Assembly: GCF_001310275.1 (NCBI RefSeq)
Contig: NZ_LGYZ01000092.1
Coordinates: forward strand, 1-64,000
DNA: 64,000 nucleotides
Direction: 5' to 3'
DNA from: Nocardia arizonensis
GTDB lineage: Bacteria > Actinomycetota > Actinomycetes > Mycobacteriales > Mycobacteriaceae
In this document: positions 26,458 to 36,275 of the stretch, in pieces
Layout of the letters: the number at the start of each line of letters is the position of its first letter
How positions within the stretch are numbered: the stretch's first letter is position 1
The notes under the pieces: model-generated
Database searches by the model: none
Told to the model about the DNA's origin: nothing
Seen by the model: only the letters and a program-made list of their open reading frames with translations
Made by a program: the position numbers and the translations under genes

Positions 26458-27234
26458 ATGTCCACACTCACGACACCTCACATCGATGTCCATCGCGGTG
26501 GTGACCGCATGAAGACTCGCGTCTCCTGGTTGGATTCCAAGCACTCGTTCTCCTTCGGCGAACACTACGATCCCGAGAACACCCATCACGGTCTGCTGCT
26601 GGTGAACAACGAGGACGTCGTCTCGCCCGGACAGGGATTCGACACCCACCCGCACCGGGATATGGAGATCGTCACCTGGGTCCTCTCCGGCAGTCTGGTG
26701 CATCAGGATTCGCTCGGTCACAGCGGTGTCATCTATCCCGGACTCGCGCAGCGCATGAGCGCGGGCACCGGCATCCTGCATTCGGAGAAGAACGACTCCT
26801 GGCGGCTGGACGGTTCGCCGGCGCACGACGATCCGGTGCATTTCGTCCAGATGTGGGTCGTCCCGGACGAACCCGGAGTCGAACCCGGGTACCAGCAGCT
26901 CGAGATCGACGACGAACTGGCCTCGGGCCGTCTGGTGACGGTGGCCTCGGGTCTGCCGCGCTACCGCGACCGCACCGCCATAAGCATCAACAGCAGCCAT
27001 TCGGCGCTGCACGTGGCCCGCCTGACCGGTGATCCTCAATACGCCATCGAGTTGCCCGACGCGCCGTACACCCATGTGTTCATGGCCGCGGGCGAGGTCG
27101 AGATGGAAGGCGTCGGCACGTTGTACGAGGGCGATGCGGTGCGTCTGACCAGGACCGGTGGCCAGCGGATCACCGCGCACGGACCGGCCGAGATCCTGGT
27201 GTGGGAGATGCACGCGCGGCTGGGCGGTTCCTGA
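26458..27234 (+). CDS. Pirin-family protein
   Basis: A 258-residue bicupin of the pirin family. The iron-binding residues of the N-terminal cupin are present as His64, His66 (THPHRDME), His108 and Glu110 (GILHSEKN). Some bacterial pirins act as quercetin dioxygenases and others regulate metabolism or stress responses; the role here is unknown. The ATG at 26458 is chosen because GAGAGGAG precedes it at good spacing; a GTG at 26431 would add nine residues. Confidence 0.92.
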   Translation: MSTLTTPHIDVHRGGDRMKTRVSWLDSKHSFSFGEHYDPENTHHGLLLVNNEDVVSPGQGFDTHPHRDMEIVTWVLSGSLVHQDSLGHSGVIYPGLAQRMSAGTGILHSEKNDSWRLDGSPAHDDPVHFVQMWVVPDEPGVEPGYQQLEIDDELASGRLVTVASGLPRYRDRTAISINSSHSALHVARLTGDPQYAIELPDAPYTHVFMAAGEVEMEGVGTLYEGDAVRLTRTGGQRITAHGPAEILVWEMHARLGGS

Positions 27235-27394
27235 GTCGGCGCTCACGCGCGGCGATATCGCGAGCAGGGCGAGGCGGCCGGATGTGGGATCGATCGCATT
27301 AACGTCGCGCGGGCGGGAATGCGATCAGTAGGCAGCACACAGCGCGCGTGGCTTCGCGATCGCGCGCACCGCGGTACCGACTGAGAGGAAGTCC

Positions 27395-27871
27395 ATGTCC
27401 CAATATCCGCCGCCCGGTCAGTACCCGCCGCCTCCGTCCGGTCAGTATCCGCCCCCGTCCAGCGGACAGTACTGGCAGGAGTCGCCGAAGGGTAAGGGCC
27501 TCGCCGTCACGGCTCTTGTCCTTGGCATACTCGCGATCCTCGGTCTGCTCGTCGTCTTCGGCGGATTCCTGTTCGGCGTCTTCGCCGTGATCTTCGGCAT
27601 CATCGCCCTGGTCAAGGCCCGCCGCGGCACCGGCGCGGGCGGCGGTATGGCCGTCACCGGCCTCGTTCTCGGCATCATCGCGATCGTCGCCGCGACGGTC
27701 ATCTCCATCATCGGATGGAGTTTCTTCGTCGATTCCGGCGGCAAGGACTTCCTCGACTGCATCAGCAAAGCGGGTAACGACCAGGCCAAGATCGATCAGT
27801 GCGAGCGGGACTGGAATCAGAACATCGAGGACAAGTACAGCATCACGCTCACCCCGCGGCCGAGCCCCTAG
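27395..27871 (+). CDS. Small DUF4190 membrane protein
   Basis: A 158-residue protein with a Pro/Tyr/Gln-rich cytoplasmic N-terminus (repeats of QYPPP), two membrane helices at about 37-72 and 85-110 joined by a basic GG-rich loop, and a short polar C-terminal tail with two Cys. The two-helix section is the DUF4190 pattern, common in Actinobacteria. No function is known. GAGAGGAAG precedes the ATG. Its 3' end overlaps the end of the convergent downstream gene by 23 bases. Confidence 0.82.
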   Translation: MSQYPPPGQYPPPPSGQYPPPSSGQYWQESPKGKGLAVTALVLGILAILGLLVVFGGFLFGVFAVIFGIIALVKARRGTGAGGGMAVTGLVLGIIAIVAATVISIIGWSFFVDSGGKDFLDCISKAGNDQAKIDQCERDWNQNIEDKYSITLTPRPSP

Positions 27872-28391
27872 CCGGCGCCGCGCACGCCCTCGTGGCCGCG
27901 ACCACGTCGGGCAGATCCGGTCGGTAGTCGCCGACGGGCGCGGCGATCCAGTCGCGGTATCCGCTGTGCTCGTCCGCCGGTGAGGGCAACACGATCCGGC
28001 TGCCCGGGAGGGCGACCGAGGCGCAGACGCGGAACAGGTCGGCGAATAGGGCCATGTCCAGGTAGGAGTTGTCGGTCGGCCCGGTGAGGAAGGTCCACCG
28101 GTCCGAACGGGGGTGGGTGATGATCGGCCCGGCGGTGCGGCCCTCGGCGGTGAGCGCGTGGCAGACTCGCAGGCCCAGTGCGGCGGGCATGACGACCGCG
28201 CCGACCGCCCCGATCTCGAGCATGATGCGACCGAGTCCGGGTTCTACCACCGCGTAGAGCCCGTGGTCCTTGCGGTACGCGCGACAGCGCGCGAATGCGT
28301 CCTGGATGGCGATGAAGTCCTGTGCGGGCGTACGCGGTGCGGGACGAGCGGGTGTAGCCGTGTCGGATAGTCGTTCGCTGCGCTCGATCAT
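27849..28391 (-). CDS. Primase/polymerase-like small protein
   Basis: A 180-residue protein with sequence elements such as ALGLRVCHAL, PIITHPRSDRWTFLTGP and RIVLPSP. These resemble the short bifunctional primase-polymerase-like or DNA-binding-accessory proteins found next to Scr1/DUF397 genes in Actinobacteria; I hold that assignment loosely. I see no intact DxD metal motif, so enzymatic polymerase activity is doubtful. The ATG at 28391 has AGG six bases upstream; a TTG at 28397 would add two residues. It is divergent from the Scr1-type regulator. Confidence 0.6.
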   Translation of the reverse strand: MIERSERLSDTATPARPAPRTPAQDFIAIQDAFARCRAYRKDHGLYAVVEPGLGRIMLEIGAVGAVVMPAALGLRVCHALTAEGRTAGPIITHPRSDRWTFLTGPTDNSYLDMALFADLFRVCASVALPGSRIVLPSPADEHSGYRDWIAAPVGDYRPDLPDVVAATRACAAPARGSAAG

Positions 28392-28512
28392 GAACAACCT
28401 CGTCTCGAATCGACGTGACGGGTGAATCTGCGGCTACTCGGAGCGTAGACCTGCGCAACTCGGATGACAATAGTCACGCCCGGGTGAGTCCGCGCGGCGT
28501 AGCATCCTGCAC

Positions 28513-29379
28513 ATGGCACCCGTCTCGCCGACCGTCGCCCGCTGGGAACTGGTGATCCGGCTACGTGAGCTACGGGAACAGCGCGGATTCGATTCCGCGA
28601 CGTTCGCCAGGAAGGTCGGGTTCACCCCGGCGAACTGGTCGCACGTGGAAAAGGGACGCCGCGTGCTCACCACCACGACCATCGGTCCGGTGCTGGAACT
28701 TCTCGAGGTCGACGGAGAGGAACGCGCCGAATTGCTAACCCTCCTGGACGCCAGCAAACGGCGGGAATGGTGGACGAAGTCCTCGGCGCTGATCGGTCCC
28801 GAGCTCCAGCGGCTCTACGGCATGGAGTTCGGGGCGCAGAGTATCCGCAGCTACGACAGTCTGCTGGTGCCGGGTCTGTTGCAGACCGAGGCGTATACGC
28901 GAGCGCTGATCAGCGCCGATGTCATGATCCGGCCGGTGCAGGTGGAACAGCTCGTCGCGATTCGGCTGCGCCGCCAGGAGCGGCTACGCGGGCCGCAGCG
29001 GGTGGAGCTGACCGCGGTGATCGGCGAGGCGACCCTGTTGCAGCAGACCGGCGGACCCGCGGTGTTGCGTGGACAGCTCGAACATCTGGCCGCGCTCATC
29101 GACGAACTCGACAATATCGAGGTAAGGATCATCCCGTTCGCGGCGACGGCGGGGGCGATACTCGGCGGTTCCAGCTTCCATCTCATCGATTTCGCGGGTG
29201 AGCAACTACCGACCTTCGGTTGGGTCGAGAGCGCGGTGTTCGGCGGCGGGGTCGAGGATCCCGACCTGGTCCGTGACCTGGGTTTCGCCTATCTCCGGGC
29301 ATTGGAGCAGTCGCTGAGTCGGGCCGATTCACTGGCCCTGATCAGGTCGTATGCCGGGGGAGTAAAATCCGCGCCATGA
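28513..29379 (+). CDS. XRE-family DUF5753 regulator (Scr1 type)
   Basis: A 288-residue protein with an N-terminal helix-turn-helix of the XRE type (about 10-65; FARKVGFTPANWSHVEKGRR) and a C-terminal DUF5753 ligand-binding or interaction domain (about 100-280; IRSYDSLLVPGLLQTEAYTR). Such proteins pair with DUF397 proteins; the Scr1/Scr2 pair of Streptomyces is described as toxin-antitoxin-like, and WhiJ relatives influence development. The next gene is the DUF397 partner and overlaps by four bases (ATGA). Confidence 0.9.
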   Translation: MAPVSPTVARWELVIRLRELREQRGFDSATFARKVGFTPANWSHVEKGRRVLTTTTIGPVLELLEVDGEERAELLTLLDASKRREWWTKSSALIGPELQRLYGMEFGAQSIRSYDSLLVPGLLQTEAYTRALISADVMIRPVQVEQLVAIRLRRQERLRGPQRVELTAVIGEATLLQQTGGPAVLRGQLEHLAALIDELDNIEVRIIPFAATAGAILGGSSFHLIDFAGEQLPTFGWVESAVFGGGVEDPDLVRDLGFAYLRALEQSLSRADSLALIRSYAGGVKSAP

Positions 29380-29753
29380 CCACCACCGCTACCCACCGGT
29401 CTGTTTCGACCGGCTGGTTCACATCGACCAGGTCAAACAACGGCAACCAATGTGTCGAAGTTCGGTTCGTCGGTGACGCGGTGCTGATTCGTGACAGCAA
29501 ATACCGCCGCGATCCGGCCAACCGCCCGGCCGATGAGCCGATCATCACCGTGACGGCGAACGAATGGACCTCGTTCCTCGGCCTGCTGGCGGCCGGCCGA
29601 TCGGGTGACCGGCTCGTCGCCCGCACCGGAGCCGACGGTACGACAACACTGCGTCACGGCGACATCACCCTCACCTACACCGTCGAGGAATGGGCCGCCT
29701 TCGTCGCGGGCGTGCGCGACGGCGAATTCGACCGGCATCCCCTGTTCGCCTGA
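29376..29753 (+). CDS. DUF397 protein, partner of the Scr1-type regulator
   Basis: A 125-residue protein. Residues about 12-67 match DUF397 (GWFTSTRSNN, CVEV, VLIRDSK, EWTSFL). A second part (about 75-120; TLRHGDITLTYTVEEWAAFVAGVRDGEF) looks like a diverged half-copy of the same domain, longer than the usual 60-70-residue family member. It is coupled to the upstream regulator by a four-base overlap and probably acts as its toxin-like or modulating partner. Confidence 0.85.
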   Translation: MTTTATHRSVSTGWFTSTRSNNGNQCVEVRFVGDAVLIRDSKYRRDPANRPADEPIITVTANEWTSFLGLLAAGRSGDRLVARTGADGTTTLRHGDITLTYTVEEWAAFVAGVRDGEFDRHPLFA

Positions 29754-29762
29754 CCGGCATTC

Positions 29763-29786
29763 CCCCGGCCGCGTCCGCGGCCGGGG
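29763..29786. terminator. GC-rich hairpin after the DUF397 gene
   Basis: CCCCGGCCGCG (29763-29773) pairs perfectly with CGCGGCCGGGG (29776-29786). It lies 10 bp after the DUF397 stop and separates it from the M13 peptidase gene. No U-tract follows. Confidence 0.6.
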
Positions 29787-29843
29787 CCGACAACGGTCGC
29801 GGGCGACCGCCCCGAATCCGCGGTTCTCGGCATACTGGAGATC

Positions 29844-31862
29844 GTGACTTCCGAGCTGACCAGACCCTCCGGTATCGATCTGTCCTACCTCGACGACGCC
29901 GTCCGGGTTCAGGACGACCTGTTCGCGCATGTCAACGGCAAATGGCTGAAGGAATACGCGATCCCGGCCGACCGCGCCATCGACGGCGCCTTCCGCGCGT
30001 TGTACGACCAGGCCGAACTGGATGTGCAGGAGATCATTCGCCAGGCCGCCCGAGCGCAGGCCGAGCCCGGAAGCGATGCCCGCAAGATCGGCGACCTGTA
30101 CGCGGGCTTCATGGACACCGAAACCATCGCCGCCGCCGGACTCGCGCCCATCGCCGATGAGCTCGCCGCCATTCGCGCGGTCGCCGATCGCGGCGCGTTC
30201 GCCGCGCTGCTCGGCCGGATGCAGCGCACCGGAATCGGCGGCGCGCTCGCCTTCTACGTCGACACCGACGACAAGAATTCCAGCCGCTACCTGCTGCACG
30301 CGACCCAGTCCGGTATCGGGCTGCCCGACGAGTCGTACTACCGGCAGGACGAATTCGCCGAGGTCCGCGCCAAGTACCTCGCGCACATCGGGCGTATGTT
30401 CGAACTGGCCGCCGCCGACGAGCGAGTGGCCGGGCTGCTGCCCGAGAACCTGGACACCGCGGCCGAGCGCATCGTCGAACTCGAGCGCAAACTCGCCGAG
30501 GGTCACTGGGATGTGGTGCGTCGCCGGGATGCGGAGAAGAGCTACAACCTGACCACATTCGCCGCCCTGACCGACGACTATCCCGAATTCGACTGGGCGG
30601 CGTGGGGTGACGCGCTGGCCGAGGGCATCGCCGCGACGGGAGCGGATGTGCTGGCCGAACTCGTCGTGCGCCAACCAGACTACGTGCGCACCTTCACGCG
30701 GGTCTGGGCGGAGGAGTCGCTCGTCGATTGGCAGGCGTGGGCGGCGTGGCGGGTGCTGCGCTCGCGCGCGGCGTATCTGACCGACGCCGTGGTCGAGGAG
30801 AGTTTCGACTTCTACGGCCGCACGCTGACCGGCGCGCAGGAGAACCGGGAGCGCTGGAAGCGCGGCGTCTCCCTGGTGCAGGAACTGCTGGGCGAGGCGG
30901 TCGGCAAACTCTATGTGGCCGAACATTTCCCGCCGCAGGCCAAGGCCAGGATGGTGGAGTTGGTCGCCAATCTCCAGGAGGCGTACCGGCGCAATATCGC
31001 CGAACTCGACTGGATGGGTCCGCGGACGCGCGAGGCCGCGCTGGCGAAGTTGGAGAAGTTCACCCCGAAGATCGGCTATCCGCACCGGTGGCGCGACTAT
31101 TCCGCGGTCGCCGTCGACCCGGCCGATCTGCTGGGCAGCTACCGCAGCGGTCATGCCGCCGACCACGATCGTGACCTGGCCAAACTCGGCGGGCCCGTGG
31201 ATCGCGACGAATGGTTCATGACCCCGCAGACCGTCAACGCCTACTACAACCCGGGGATGAACGAGATCGTCTTCCCGGCCGCGATCCTGCAACCCCCGTT
31301 CTTCGACATGAACGCCGACGACGCGGCCAACTACGGCGGTATCGGCGCGGTCATCGGCCACGAGATCGGTCACGGATTCGACGATCAGGGCGCCAAATAC
31401 GACGGCGACGGCAATATGGTCGACTGGTGGACCGATGACGACCGCGCCGAATTCGGCAAGCGCACCAGGGCTTTGATCGATCAATACGATGTGCTGTCGC
31501 CGCAGGAACTGCCCGATGAGCACACCGTCAACGGCGAATTCACCATCGGCGAGAACATCGGCGACCTGGGCGGACTTTCCATCGCCCTTGCCGCGTACCG
31601 GATCTCGCTCGACGGCGCCGAACCGCCGGTGATCGACGGCCTCACCGGGTGGCAGCGGGTCTTCTACGGGTGGGCCCAGGTGTGGCGCACCAAGGCCAGG
31701 AACGAGGAGGCCATCCGCCGTCTTGCCGTCGACCCGCACTCGCCGCCGGAATTCCGCTGCAATGCCGTGGTCCGCAATATCGACAGCTTTCACGAGGCAT
31801 TCGATGTGCGACCCGGCGACAAGCTCTACCTGGAACCCGATCAGCGCGTGAAGATCTGGTGA
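29844..31862 (+). CDS. M13-family zinc metallopeptidase (PepO/Zmp1 type)
   Basis: A 672-residue peptidase of the neprilysin family. The zinc motif HEIGH is at residues 506-510 and the third ligand lies in ENIGDLGG (Glu570); the substrate-binding NAYYNP motif (about 468) and the C-terminal VKIW are conserved. Mycobacterial Zmp1 (Rv0198c, 663 residues) is the closest named type; it is exported without a classical signal peptide, and none is visible here. The start is GTG. It stands alone, between hairpin-bounded neighbours. Confidence 0.94.
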   Translation: MTSELTRPSGIDLSYLDDAVRVQDDLFAHVNGKWLKEYAIPADRAIDGAFRALYDQAELDVQEIIRQAARAQAEPGSDARKIGDLYAGFMDTETIAAAGLAPIADELAAIRAVADRGAFAALLGRMQRTGIGGALAFYVDTDDKNSSRYLLHATQSGIGLPDESYYRQDEFAEVRAKYLAHIGRMFELAAADERVAGLLPENLDTAAERIVELERKLAEGHWDVVRRRDAEKSYNLTTFAALTDDYPEFDWAAWGDALAEGIAATGADVLAELVVRQPDYVRTFTRVWAEESLVDWQAWAAWRVLRSRAAYLTDAVVEESFDFYGRTLTGAQENRERWKRGVSLVQELLGEAVGKLYVAEHFPPQAKARMVELVANLQEAYRRNIAELDWMGPRTREAALAKLEKFTPKIGYPHRWRDYSAVAVDPADLLGSYRSGHAADHDRDLAKLGGPVDRDEWFMTPQTVNAYYNPGMNEIVFPAAILQPPFFDMNADDAANYGGIGAVIGHEIGHGFDDQGAKYDGDGNMVDWWTDDDRAEFGKRTRALIDQYDVLSPQELPDEHTVNGEFTIGENIGDLGGLSIALAAYRISLDGAEPPVIDGLTGWQRVFYGWAQVWRTKARNEEAIRRLAVDPHSPPEFRCNAVVRNIDSFHEAFDVRPGDKLYLEPDQRVKIW

Positions 31863-31890
31863 CCTTCCGCCCGCGGCGGGCGCGGTCGGT

Positions 31891-32976
<1,086 letters not shown>

Positions 32977-33003
32977 GATCTTCTCCCTGTTCCGGGCGAT
33001 TTG

Positions 33004-34332
33004 TTACTTGGGCAGCTTTGGCGTGATCTGGCGGTCGATGATCGCCTGCAACTGGCTCGTGACGTTGGCGAAGGTGGTGGCGGGATCGGCGTTCTGCAAA
33101 CCGATCTGCTCGAGTCCGGTGCCGATGATCTGATCGCCGCCGGGCACGAAGACCCGGGCGTAGTCCTGCGACTTGGTCACCGCGAGCTGGTCGATGGCGA
33201 CCTTGGACTTCGGGTTCTTGGTCAGGAATTCCTGTTCGCTCGGATCCGACACCGCCGACTTGCGCACCGGCATGTATCCGGTGTTCTGCGAGAAGTACGC
33301 GGTGCTCGACGCATTGGTGATGAACTCGATGAACTTGAGCGCGTTCACCTTCCGCTGGTCGGAGATGCGCGCCGGAATCGCCAGGCCCGCACCGCCGGTG
33401 GTGACGCCGGGACCGTTGGGATGCGGCAGGAAGGCGGTGCCGAATTCCAGTTTGCCCTCGGCGTTCTTCTGGATGCCGCGCAGGTCGCCGGTGGAGGCGA
33501 TGGTGGAGGCGATGACGCCGGTGCCGAAGTCGACCGCGATCTGCGGCTTGATGCCCGCGTACTTCTTGGTGTGGATCATGTCGCGCAGGAACTGACCCGC
33601 CGCGATGGTGCCCGGCTCGGTGAACTTCAGCTTCCAGCCGTCGGAGTAGGCGCCGCCGAAGGTCCAGTTCGGGCCTTGGAAGGTCCAGGCCAGGTAGTTC
33701 TTGGCGTCGCCCCAGCCGTGGGCGAGTTTGCCGTCGCCGACGACGGCCTGGATGCGCGGACCCCACTCGTCGAATTCCGGCCAGCTCTGCGGGCCGCGGT
33801 CGGGCAGGCCTGCCTTCGCCCACACGTCCTTGTTGTAGTAGAACAGCGGGGTCGAGCGGGCGTAGGGCAGCGCGTAGTGCTTGCCGTTGAACTTGTAGTC
33901 GGCGGCCAGGGAGTCGACGTAGTCGTCGAGTTTCACGCCCGCGTCGCCGAAATGGCCGTCCAGCGGTTCGATGGTGCCGTTGAGCGCGTAGTTGAACCAC
34001 CACACGTCCGAAAGGACGACGACATCGGGCAGTTCGCCGCCGGACAGTGCCGCGTTGAACTTCTGCGACACCTCCTCGTAGTTCTTGCCCGCGTCGACCA
34101 GGGTCACCTTCAGGTCGGGGAACTTCGCCTGGAACCGATTGATCAGCTCGGTTTCGTAATCCTTGGAGGTGCCGGGGTGGTTGGACCAGAAGGTGATGGT
34201 CTTCTCGTCGCCGCCCTTGTCACCCCCGCTACCACTGCCCGCACAGGCGGTCAGCGCGGCGCCCGCGGTGACCGCGCCCGCCAGACCTAGGAATCCGCGG
34301 CGGGACAGTCCGCCGAATTGTGAAGTGGACAC
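33004..34332 (-). CDS. ugpB: ABC transporter substrate-binding lipoprotein (UgpB type)
   Basis: A 442-residue extracytoplasmic solute-binding protein of family 1. The N-terminus has a twin-arginine motif (SRRGFLGL) and a lipobox (LTAC) at about residue 30, indicating Tat export and lipid anchoring. The body has the usual two-lobe pattern, with YALPYARSTPLFYYNKD near the ligand cleft. Mycobacterial UgpB binds glycerophosphocholine; the position in a ugpAEBC-ordered operon suggests a related glycerophosphodiester ligand, though sugars are possible. I chose the GTG at 34332 with AGGAGAAA before it; a start at 34368 would add 12 residues. Confidence 0.88.
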   Translation of the reverse strand: MSTSQFGGLSRRGFLGLAGAVTAGAALTACAGSGSGGDKGGDEKTITFWSNHPGTSKDYETELINRFQAKFPDLKVTLVDAGKNYEEVSQKFNAALSGGELPDVVVLSDVWWFNYALNGTIEPLDGHFGDAGVKLDDYVDSLAADYKFNGKHYALPYARSTPLFYYNKDVWAKAGLPDRGPQSWPEFDEWGPRIQAVVGDGKLAHGWGDAKNYLAWTFQGPNWTFGGAYSDGWKLKFTEPGTIAAGQFLRDMIHTKKYAGIKPQIAVDFGTGVIASTIASTGDLRGIQKNAEGKLEFGTAFLPHPNGPGVTTGGAGLAIPARISDQRKVNALKFIEFITNASSTAYFSQNTGYMPVRKSAVSDPSEQEFLTKNPKSKVAIDQLAVTKSQDYARVFVPGGDQIIGTGLEQIGLQNADPATTFANVTSQLQAIIDRQITPKLPK

Positions 34333-34351
34333 TGGTTTCTCCTGTATCGGG

Positions 34352-35209
34352 TTAACCTTTGACCGCACCGGAGGTGAGGCCCTTGATCATGTGGCGTTGC
34401 AGGATCAGGAACACCAGCAGGATCGGGAGCATGGTCAGCAGCGTGCCCGCCATGACCGGCCCCCAGTTGGTGACGCTGGGATTCTCGGTGTTCTGCAACA
34501 GGGTCAGGCCGACCGGCAGGGTGGCCACGCCGGTGTCGTCGGCCATCAGGAACGGCCAGAGGTATTCGTTCCACTCGTTGACGAGGGTGACCACGGCGAA
34601 GGCGACCATCGTCGGCCCTGACATGGGCAATACGACCCGGACCAGCAGTCGCCACCAGCCCGCGCCGTCCATGCGGGCCGCCTCGATGACCTCGACCGGT
34701 ATCGAGAGGAAGTGGTTGCGCATGAGGAAGGTGCCGAAGGCGACCCCGCACAGCGGAACGATGATGCCGAGGAACGTGTTGCGCCAACCCCATTGCGCGA
34801 CCAGCGCGTAGTTGGAGATCACGGTGATCTGGTTGGGCACCATGAGCGCCGCGATGATGACGAGGAAGATCGCCGTCTTGCCCGGGAAGCGCAGGAACAC
34901 AAGGCCGTAGGCGCTGAAGATGCCGAGCGCGAATTTGACCGCGGCCACGATGCCGGTGACGATCAGCGAATTGCGCAGGAAGGTCAGGAACGGCAGCGCG
35001 GTGGTCGCCTCGGCGTAGTTCTCGGGATGCCAGCTGTGCGGCCAGTACACCGCCGGCTGGGTGTAGATGTCCGGGCGCGCCTTGAACGAGGTGATGATGA
35101 TCCAGAACAGCGGTACGCCGACGATGATCAGCACGCACAGCATGGCCGCGTAGCCGAGTAGGGTCACCGCGCGGATGCGGCGGCGATGGGCCTGTGTCGT
35201 CGCGGTCAT
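34352..35209 (-). CDS. ugpE: ABC transporter permease (UgpE type)
   Basis: A 285-residue permease with six predicted membrane helices. The EAA loop that contacts the ATPase is at about 185-205 (EAARMDGAGWWRLL). It begins three bases after the ugpA stop and ends 19 bases before ugpB, so the three are one transcript. It forms the channel with UgpA. Confidence 0.9.
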   Translation of the reverse strand: MTATTQAHRRRIRAVTLLGYAAMLCVLIIVGVPLFWIIITSFKARPDIYTQPAVYWPHSWHPENYAEATTALPFLTFLRNSLIVTGIVAAVKFALGIFSAYGLVFLRFPGKTAIFLVIIAALMVPNQITVISNYALVAQWGWRNTFLGIIVPLCGVAFGTFLMRNHFLSIPVEVIEAARMDGAGWWRLLVRVVLPMSGPTMVAFAVVTLVNEWNEYLWPFLMADDTGVATLPVGLTLLQNTENPSVTNWGPVMAGTLLTMLPILLVFLILQRHMIKGLTSGAVKG

Positions 35210-35212
35210 CGC

Positions 35213-36139
35213 TCACTCACCTCGATCCATGATCCGCACCTGGAACAGGGTGACCACGAGCAATACCAGGAACATGATGGTCGCGACCGTCGCGCCGTAG
35301 CCCGCGCGGAAATTGCGGAACGATTCCTCGTACACCTGGTAGACCATGGTCGTGGTGCCGGTGCCGAGCGGACCGCCGCGGGTCATGACGTTGATGATGT
35401 CGAAGACCTGGAGGGAATTGAGCAGTACCGTGATCGACAGGAAGAAGGTCGTCGGACGCAGTTGCGGCAGCAGCACCCTGGTGAAGGTGGTCGAGCGGCT
35501 CGCCCCGTCGATCTCGGCGGCTTCCATCAGATCGGCCCGAACCCCTTGCAGCGCGGCCAGATAGATGACGAAGGTGTAGCCGAGGTTCTTCCATATGTAG
35601 GTGACGGTCACCATGAACATCGCCCAGTGCGGGTCCTGGTAGAAGTCGGGAATCGAGTCGACGCCGACACGGTGCAGGACATCGCGCACCAGACCGAAAC
35701 TCGGATCGAAGATGAACTGGAAGGCTACGCCGATCGCGGCGCCGGAGATCACGAACGGCGCGAAGATCGCGGAGCGGACCACGTTGCGGCCGAACAGTTT
35801 CCGGTCAAGCAGCAGGGCCAGCGCGAGTCCGATGACCATGCTGCCCGCCACCGCGGCGATGGTGAACACCACGGTGTTGGTGACGATCTGCCAGGAGTCC
35901 GAGCGCCCGAACCACTCGCGGTAGTTGTCGACTCCGATATAGGTGACGTACGGATCGGAGATGTTCCAGTCGGTGAACGACAGTCGGATATTGTCGATCA
36001 GCGGCCGGTAGACGAAGAGTGTGAGCAGCGCGAGATTCGGCCCGACCAGTACGAAGAACAGCGCATAGTCCCGCCACGGTCGCCCGCGCGGCCCCCGTCC
36101 GTGGGGCCGGGGCAGAACCCGTTCCGTACTCGTTCGCAC
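35213..36139 (-). CDS. ugpA: ABC transporter permease (UgpA type)
   Basis: A 308-residue permease with an N-terminal basic cytoplasmic tail and six predicted helices; the EAA loop is EAAEIDGASRSTTF. It is the first gene of the importer operon. Its upstream region (36140-36214) contains no obvious operator, and the terminator of the preceding L,D-transpeptidase gene lies there. Confidence 0.9.
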   Translation of the reverse strand: MRTSTERVLPRPHGRGPRGRPWRDYALFFVLVGPNLALLTLFVYRPLIDNIRLSFTDWNISDPYVTYIGVDNYREWFGRSDSWQIVTNTVVFTIAAVAGSMVIGLALALLLDRKLFGRNVVRSAIFAPFVISGAAIGVAFQFIFDPSFGLVRDVLHRVGVDSIPDFYQDPHWAMFMVTVTYIWKNLGYTFVIYLAALQGVRADLMEAAEIDGASRSTTFTRVLLPQLRPTTFFLSITVLLNSLQVFDIINVMTRGGPLGTGTTTMVYQVYEESFRNFRAGYGATVATIMFLVLLVVTLFQVRIMDRGE

Positions 36140-36214
36140 CGCGAAAGTTTTACGGTGTGTAGCAACTCATCGGTTAACGGGTGTCGAAGACCCACTGAAC
36201 ATATCCCCCGAAAG

Positions 36215-36253
36215 CCGGGAACCCGCAAGCCCTTGGGGCTCGCGGGTTCCCGG
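36215..36253 (-). terminator. Strong hairpin terminator after the L,D-transpeptidase gene
   Basis: CCGGGAACCCGC (36215-36226) and GCGGGTTCCCGG (36242-36253) form a perfect 12-bp stem, extended inside by AGCCC/GGGCT around TTG. It lies 22 bp past the transpeptidase stop and before ugpA on the same strand. Confidence 0.85.
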
Positions 36254-36275
36254 TTCGTCGATCGGGCCGGACGGA

